Source: an uncultured Porphyromonadaceae bacterium (GTDB taxonomy: Bacteria > Bacteroidota > Bacteroidia > Bacteroidales > Coprobacteraceae). From it: DNA of 49,075 nucleotides. Location of the stretch: assembly GCA_900545915.1 (NCBI GenBank), contig URAV01000028.1, forward strand, positions 1-49,075. Direction: 5' to 3'. Shown one piece after another: positions 44,688 through 49,075 of this stretch (positions are counted from its first letter, which is position 1; each line of letters begins with the position of its first letter). The translations under genes were made by a program, and so were the position numbers. Under the pieces are notes generated by a model, which saw only the letters and a list, made by a program, of their open reading frames with translations, had not been told where the DNA came from and did not search any database.

Positions 44688-46179
44688 TACTCTTCATTTG
44701 ACCAACATGCTTCGTTTGGAAGTGGAAAGTATTCCGGAAACAGGTCTTCCATTGGATGCCTTTCCGGACAAAATACAGGAGATTATCCTCAACCTTGCCA
44801 GATACGAAAATTTTAATGTGGAATATACTGCGTCTATTATTCTGTCCGCCGTTGCTACTGCAATAGGTAATTCTTGTCATATCCGTATAAAGGGAGAGTG
44901 GAAGACTTGCCCTTCCCTTTATATGATGTTGGTAGGTCGTCCCGGACTTGGAAAGACTCCTCCCCTCGGTTTTATTTATAAGCCGATAAATGAGTATGAT
45001 GACCGGCTGCATGAGAAATATAACGAAGAATACGATGAATATGAGAGAGCCATGTCAGCAGGTAAGCACGGTACTGACGGGGAAGAGCGGTTGCTCAAAA
45101 AGCCTAATTTTATAACTACTGTCATTTATGATTCCACTCCTGAGGCGATGATGAATATTCATCAGCATAATCAGCGTGGGATAACATTGGTAGTCGATGA
45201 AATTCTGGCTTTGTTCAATTCCGTTAAAAGGTACAACAGCAAGAACAACCTTATTGAAGATTTGCTGACAGCTTATAGCGGACAGCCTTTAAAGATTATC
45301 CGCAAGTCAGAATCACGTCCTGTTCTAATCAAGAATCCATGTATAAATGTCATAGGTTCAGTACAGACAAATATGCTGCAGGAAGTCTTCCGTACAGAAT
45401 TCCTTGCCAACGGATTGCTTGATCGCTTTCTGTTTGTCTATCCTAAAAACCGGAAGATATCCGGATGGCGACGGGAAGAAAGAAATACACTTCGTCCTGA
45501 CATCATGAATCAATGGAGGACAATAATCAACAGAGTTTTCAGCATCCCTTGTATTCTTGATGACAAAGGAACAACGGTAAATCCTCGTATCCTTACAATG
45601 TCTGATGATGCGGAAGAATGCTTTTATGAATGGTATAATGGAATAATTGATGCAGTAAATGCCATTGAGGACGATGCCGATGTTGAAAGCCGCAAGATGA
45701 AACTCAACGGGCATGTAGCACGTCTTTCCCTATTGTTCCAGGTAATGAAATGGGCTACTGATAGTGGCGATATGCAATATGTCGAACAGGATTCCGTGGA
45801 ATCAGCAATCCGTATGATTGATTATTATGAGGAAACATACCGGAGGATTCAGGAAACCATTGTCACAAACAGTATTGGTGAAACGAAGGAAGCCTGGCTC
45901 TCCCTGCTAGGAGAGAGGTTTACTTCTGGGGATGCAGTTATTGCCGGTAGAAAAGTTGATATGTCCAGACGATCTGTTTATTATGCGCTTGACCAATTGT
46001 GTCGGCTTCAGCACCCTCTTATAGAGAAGCTTCAGCATGGAGTTTATCGTAAACTTATGACAGAAAACACTGATGCACCTTGCACTATTGCACTTTCATC
46101 ATGTCAAGATACTGTGCAATCTTCTCAAAGTGCAAAAGTGCAGAGTGCAACAACACTAAAATCAGAGAACCATGGGTGA
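44680..46179 (+). CDS. DUF3987 ATPase of the mobile element
   Basis: ATG 44680 is chosen because GGAGG precedes it by six bases and homologous proteins start here; an ORF start at 44539 lies inside the HTH gene. The 499-residue product has Walker A GRPGLGKT (residues 86-93) and Walker B ITLVVDEILALF (Asp173-Glu174), then DRFLFVYPKNRK and a C-terminal winged-helix-like region (SRRSVYYALDQLCRL). DUF3987 proteins are helicase/primase-associated ATPases of plasmids and integrative elements. It overlaps the next gene by eight bases, suggesting a replication module. Confidence 0.88.
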   Translation: MFDTLHLTNMLRLEVESIPETGLPLDAFPDKIQEIILNLARYENFNVEYTASIILSAVATAIGNSCHIRIKGEWKTCPSLYMMLVGRPGLGKTPPLGFIYKPINEYDDRLHEKYNEEYDEYERAMSAGKHGTDGEERLLKKPNFITTVIYDSTPEAMMNIHQHNQRGITLVVDEILALFNSVKRYNSKNNLIEDLLTAYSGQPLKIIRKSESRPVLIKNPCINVIGSVQTNMLQEVFRTEFLANGLLDRFLFVYPKNRKISGWRREERNTLRPDIMNQWRTIINRVFSIPCILDDKGTTVNPRILTMSDDAEECFYEWYNGIIDAVNAIEDDADVESRKMKLNGHVARLSLLFQVMKWATDSGDMQYVEQDSVESAIRMIDYYEETYRRIQETIVTNSIGETKEAWLSLLGERFTSGDAVIAGRKVDMSRRSVYYALDQLCRLQHPLIEKLQHGVYRKLMTENTDAPCTIALSSCQDTVQSSQSAKVQSATTLKSENHG

Positions 46180-47215
46180 ATACAGATTTCATTTACAGAA
46201 ATACAAACCCGGAATCAAGACTGCTTGTCCGAGTTGTGGTAAAAGCCGATGTTTTGTCAGGTATATTGATGAATTGGGCAGCATTATCTTTCCAAACAAT
46301 GTCGGTAAGTGTGATCATGAGAACAGTTGTGGCTATCACTATACGCCAAAGGAATATTTCAAAGATAATCCTGATAAATTGGAAATGAATGTGGATAATG
46401 GTAAGTCACTGCTTTCAGCCTCTTATAAGTCTGTAGATAAAACATCCGTTTGTATTACCCCTTCGTATATTCCTTCATCTTATGTGTTAAGGAGTCAGTC
46501 ACATTATTCAATAAACCCTTTGTATCAATATTTCTGTCGCGTATTTGGTGAAAGTGAAACAAACAGGTTATTTGACATGTATCGTATAGGAACATCAGCA
46601 AAATGGGGAGGTTCAACGGTCTTCTGGCAGATAGATATAAATGGACAAGTAAGAACCGGCAAGGTAATGTGCTATAATGCCGAGACAGGCCATCGGGTTA
46701 AAGAGCCTCAGGCTTTTGTCAGCTGGGCACATTCCGAGTTGAAGTTGCAGGATTTTCATTTGAAGCAATGTCTGTTTGGCGAACATCTGTTGTCTGATAA
46801 TCCGATCAAACCAGTAGCTATTGTGGAAAGCGAAAAATCCGCTTTGGTAGCGACCCATTATATGCCGGAGTTTATATGGTTGGCTACCGGTGGAATGCAC
46901 GGATGTTTCAAGCCTGATGTGATAAGTATTTTGAAAGGAAGGCCAGTTATGCTATGCCCAGACTTGGGAGCAAAAGAAGTTTGGCAAACCAAAATGCCTT
47001 TGCTTACTTCCGTATGTTCCAAAGTTGTATTGAGTGATAGTCTGGAACAATGCGCTACAGATGAACAACGAAAAAAAGGATTGGACATTGCAGATTTCCT
47101 TCTGATGAAAGATACTCCGCAAATAATACTCTCCAAAATGATACAACGTAATCCGGCTTTGCAGATGCTCATTGATGAATTGAAATTGGAGTTAGTGGAT
47201 GTAGAACAGATGTAA
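46172..47215 (+). CDS. DUF6371 zinc-finger/Toprim-like primase-type protein
   Basis: This 347-residue protein has an N-terminal zinc ribbon similar to CHC2 primases: CPSCGKSRCF (Cys19, Cys22, Cys27) and GKCDHENSCGYHY (Cys47, His49, Cys53, His56). The C-terminal half is Toprim-like, with Glu in VAIVESEKSALVATHY and the acidic VMLCPDLG. Its position after a DUF3987 ATPase and before the relaxase suggests it primes replication of the transferred or excised DNA. It starts eight bases before the DUF3987 stop. Confidence 0.85.
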   Translation: MGEYRFHLQKYKPGIKTACPSCGKSRCFVRYIDELGSIIFPNNVGKCDHENSCGYHYTPKEYFKDNPDKLEMNVDNGKSLLSASYKSVDKTSVCITPSYIPSSYVLRSQSHYSINPLYQYFCRVFGESETNRLFDMYRIGTSAKWGGSTVFWQIDINGQVRTGKVMCYNAETGHRVKEPQAFVSWAHSELKLQDFHLKQCLFGEHLLSDNPIKPVAIVESEKSALVATHYMPEFIWLATGGMHGCFKPDVISILKGRPVMLCPDLGAKEVWQTKMPLLTSVCSKVVLSDSLEQCATDEQRKKGLDIADFLLMKDTPQIILSKMIQRNPALQMLIDELKLELVDVEQM

Positions 47216-47230
47216 TAAAAAGATGAATAG

Positions 47231-47244
47231 GACAGCTCGCTGTC
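47231..47244 (+). terminator. Small hairpin after the DUF6371 gene
   Basis: GACAGCTCGCTGTC is a short perfect hairpin 16 bases after the stop at 47215, followed by TTT. It could be a weak terminator of the replication operon, separating it from the structured region. Confidence 0.35.
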
Positions 47245-47254
47245 TTTGGGAAAG

Positions 47255-47392
47255 GGTTTGTAAAATCCCGTAGCTTATTAGGGCATTTTCACCGCTTTCA
47301 CTCTCCTAGTGGCAGTAAAAAAGCCCATAAGCGGAGGGATACCCTCTCGACACCCGGTTGTCTGCGGCACGTAGGACGGGATTTTACAAACC
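47255..47392 (+). other. Highly structured intergenic region (candidate oriT or structured RNA)
   Basis: GGTTTGTAAAATCCCGT (47255-47271) and ACGGGATTTTACAAACC (47376-47392) are a perfect 17-bp inverted repeat enclosing ~104 bases. Inside, GCTTAT..GGGC (47273-47284) pairs with GCCCATAAGC (47323-47332), CACT/AGTG (47299-47311), GAGGG/CCCTC (47334-47346) and GACA/TGTC (47349-47362). All stems are nested, giving a closed multi-branch fold. No ORF is present. It lies directly upstream of the MobV start, where MobV elements carry oriT, so oriT is one explanation; a structured RNA is the other. Confidence 0.65.
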
Positions 47393-47428
47393 AATAATCA
47401 GAGTAATAACAGCATAAACGAAAGATAT

Positions 47429-47812
47429 ATGGGTAATACACAATATGCAGTCTGTCACCTGCAACGTGGCAGCGGTAATGACTCCGGTATGTCATGCCAT
47501 ATAGAAAGAAAGGATGCCAAGGGGAAGAAGTATATACCTTTCAATGCCGATGCGAACAGGACACATCTTAATCGGGAATTGGTTAAATTTCCAGATGGAG
47601 TAAAAAACAGGACGGAAGCCATACAATTCAGAATAGACCATGCCGGACTACATCGTAAAGTCGGCAAGAATCAGACGAAAGCTATCCGCATCATCCTGAC
47701 CGGAACACATGAGCAGATGATGAAGATTGCCGATGATGGCAAGTTGGATAAATGGATAGATGCCAATATGAAATGGCTAAAAGACACTTTCGGAAGTGAG
47801 AATCTTGTATAA
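47429..47812 (+). pseudogene. MobV-family relaxase, truncated after 127 codons
   Basis: The N-terminal part of a MobV (Pre/Mob) relaxase is clear: YAVCHLQRGSGNDSGMSCHIERK with the likely nucleophile region His24, NADANRTHLNRELVKFPDGV and NQTKAIRIILTGTHEQMMKIADDG. Family members are several hundred residues long, and the metal-binding motif of the HxDExxPHxH type should follow soon after residue 127. Here the frame stops at FGSENLV and this motif is missing. The sequence after the stop belongs to a different gene. The relaxase is therefore inactive, and the element can probably no longer be mobilized by it. Confidence 0.85.
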
Positions 47813-48771
47813 GCTCAGAAATTTATAAAAAAGGAATCCGCATATTTGAGGAAAATAAAGAACTCAAAGATTTAAATACTAAAATCCAAGAAGAAGAAAA
47901 GACTCTTGCTGCTATTGATATGATGCAGAGTAAAATTGATAAAATTTTACAACAACAAAACAACTCAATTTTACAAATAATCAATGCTCATTGTTCTTTT
48001 AAGAAAAGTGCAAACCAAGTTTCAGAACAACTGTCAATTTCGTATGACGGTCTTGATATTCATATAGATATTAATTTCCATAAAAAGGATTTACAGGATT
48101 TTTTGGAAACCAGGCTTAATCAAAGAGGGTATGAACGACAAGGATATTTGCAAGAGTTGCTAAATAATTATGATGATAATAATGAAAGCAATAGCAACGC
48201 CTTTTTGAAAGACTTGCTAACAGGTGATGTTCTGTTAAAGAATGGATATGATGCACAAAATGTTGCTGTAGAATTTTTATCACGGAACTGGTATAGCCTT
48301 AATTATGGCATAACGTATCAGGCTGATACTTTCGCCAATATGTCAGAAGGGAAGCAAGCTTTTGTTATTTTGAAATTACTTTTAGATTTTAGCGACAAAA
48401 GATGTCCGATACTTATAGATCAACCTGAAGATAGTTTAGACAATCGTGCCATATATAACGAATTGGTAGCATATATTAAACGCAAAAAACGAGAGCGTCA
48501 GATAATATTGGTAACACACAATTCAAATGTTGTAGTTAGTGCAGATGCAGAGAATGTAATTGTTGCCAATCAAAATGGTACTGATTCCCCAAATTGGGGC
48601 GGTTTTAAATTTCAATATATTCATGGAGCATTAGAGAACACTAAATGCAAAGATAAAACAGATTCACAAATATTATCTTCTCAAGGAATACGAGAACATA
48701 TTTGTGATATTTTGGAAGGTGGACGCGAAGCCTTTAAAAAGCGTGAACAAAAATACGGATTTAGGAGGTGA
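47800..48771 (+). pseudogene. 3' fragment of a TrlF-like AAA ATPase (lost 5' part)
   Basis: An open frame begins at 47800 without a start codon (EIYKKGIRIFEENKELKDLNTKIQE over coiled-coil), just at the relaxase break; the first ATG is at 47919-47922. The C-terminal half has ABC/SMC-type ATPase motifs: signature MSEGKQAFVILKLLLDF, Walker B CPILIDQPEDSLDNR, and the H-loop ILVTHNSNVVV. This combination is typical of TrlF-type AAA ATPases carried as cargo, often in defence loci. Walker A and the whole N-terminal part are missing, so it is not a functional ATPase. Confidence 0.8.
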
Positions 48772-48804
48772 GTGCAATCAAGATATATGTATACTCTTCC
48801 ATAT

Positions 48805-48838
48805 AAACTCCGATGAAGTTGCGGCTTCATCGGAGTTT
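48805..48838. terminator. Bidirectional terminator, 14-bp perfect stem
   Basis: AAACTCCGATGAAG (48805-48818) and CTTCATCGGAGTTT (48825-48838) pair perfectly around TTGCGG. It lies between the ATPase fragment (ends 48771) and the convergent small gene (ends 48859), with short A/T tracts on both sides. Confidence 0.85.
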
Positions 48839-48858
48839 CCGTTTTCATACATTCGAGA

Positions 48859-49059
48859 TTATTCTTTGCCAACGCCATTTCTGCAATATTCTATAATACC
48901 GGGTGAAAATCCCATGTCACCGATTGCGATATGCTGGATATACTCCACATATTCCTGACCTTGAAAATTACTGCTCGTGAGGTTTCTGAAAATCATTTTC
49001 ATGCCTATTCCGTCATCACTATACAAGATGCTTTCTCCGTTCTGTCTGATTGCTTCCAT
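48859..49059 (-). CDS. Small protein of unknown function (66 residues)
   Basis: The ORF from ATG 49059 encodes MEAIRQNGESILYSDDGIGM and continues to NGVGKE. There is no signal peptide or transmembrane segment, and I recognise no domain. Support for a real gene is the terminator placed 21 bases after its stop in the right orientation and the coding-like composition. It opposes the ATPase fragment and may belong to the far side of the mobile element or to the chromosome. The 48704-48958 plus-strand ORF over the same bases is a shadow. Confidence 0.5.
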   Translation of the reverse strand: MEAIRQNGESILYSDDGIGMKMIFRNLTSSNFQGQEYVEYIQHIAIGDMGFSPGIIEYCRNGVGKE

Positions 49060-49075
49060 GATAAAAAATTGTTTT

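Larger units (their letters stand above)
41880..48771. mobile_element. Integrative mobilizable element (left end to truncated cargo), probably decayed
   Basis: The block holds, all on the plus strand: a tyrosine recombinase, a small membrane protein, an iteron-like array, an excisionase-like HTH protein, a DUF3987 ATPase, a DUF6371 zinc-finger/Toprim-like protein, and a MobV relaxase start. This gene order is typical of Bacteroidales mobilizable elements (Tn4555/NBU-like in logic). The relaxase is cut and joined to a cargo ATPase fragment, so mobilization should be lost. The right boundary and attachment duplication could not be identified; the left boundary is placed after the DUF2795 terminator by inference. 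Confidence 0.75.

Noticed and set aside
47919..48771. The 283-codon ATPase ORF as an intact gene
   Set aside because: It starts in the middle of a coiled coil and lacks Walker A; the open frame continues upstream without a start to the relaxase joint.

Overview
This window comes from a member of the order Bacteroidales (phylum Bacteroidota). Evidence: a SusC/SusD pair with flanking glycoside hydrolases, many lipoprotein signal peptides, Bacteroidales-restricted DUF families (DUF3823, DUF4857, DUF4876, DUF6125), genes with no strong Shine-Dalgarno sequence, and several promoters of the Bacteroides TAnnTTTG type. One protein ends in a type IX secretion sorting domain. That, with the family mix, fits groups such as Coprobacter/Barnesiella or Parabacteroides better than Bacteroides proper, but the genus cannot be fixed from the sequence alone.

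Layout. 1-3.7 kb: secreted or lipoprotein genes. These are a lipoprotein cut by the window edge, a transglutaminase-like lipoprotein split by a frameshift, and an exported H-protein-like lipoyl domain without its lipoyl lysine. 3.9-15.8 kb, minus strand: a polysaccharide utilization locus (PUL) in transcription order: surface lipoprotein with a PL29-type N-terminus, SusC, SusD, DUF3823 lipoprotein, two GH71/99-like enzymes and a GH43, closed by a strong terminator. 16.1-18.6 kb, divergent: a single-pass membrane regulator with a periplasmic LamG-like plus kelch sensor and a cytoplasmic SARP/BTAD-type DNA-binding part, the likely PUL regulator. 18.8-21.4 kb: OmpR-type response regulator, histidine kinase and a PepSY-like periplasmic protein. 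21.4-32.4 kb: two divergent blocks (ABC transporter with DUF4857, OB-fold-like lipoprotein and T9SS-sorted propeller protein on minus; TonB receptor, DUF4876 and outer-membrane barrel on plus) that look like one envelope uptake or export system. 32.4-41.8 kb: housekeeping and accessory genes (AlkZ-like glycosylase, beta-galactosidase, DUF6125, Nudix, methyltransferase-like, aldose epimerase, cobalamin adenosyltransferase, DUF2795).

41.9-48.8 kb: an integrative mobilizable element. It carries a tyrosine recombinase, a membrane protein, a helically phased TCCTAA iteron array, an excisionase-like HTH protein, a DUF3987 ATPase, a zinc-finger/Toprim-like DUF6371 protein, a highly structured intergenic region, and a MobV relaxase truncated after 127 codons and joined directly to the 3' part of a TrlF-like AAA ATPase. 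The element looks decayed or rearranged by a deletion.

A family of short intergenic repeats with GAGCCTGTTTAAATTTT-type ends flanked by TTA recurs through the window (complete copy at 33.5 kb, diverged copy at 33.85 kb, single ends at 3.0, 20.8 and 41.5 kb). No tRNA, rRNA or CRISPR array was seen.
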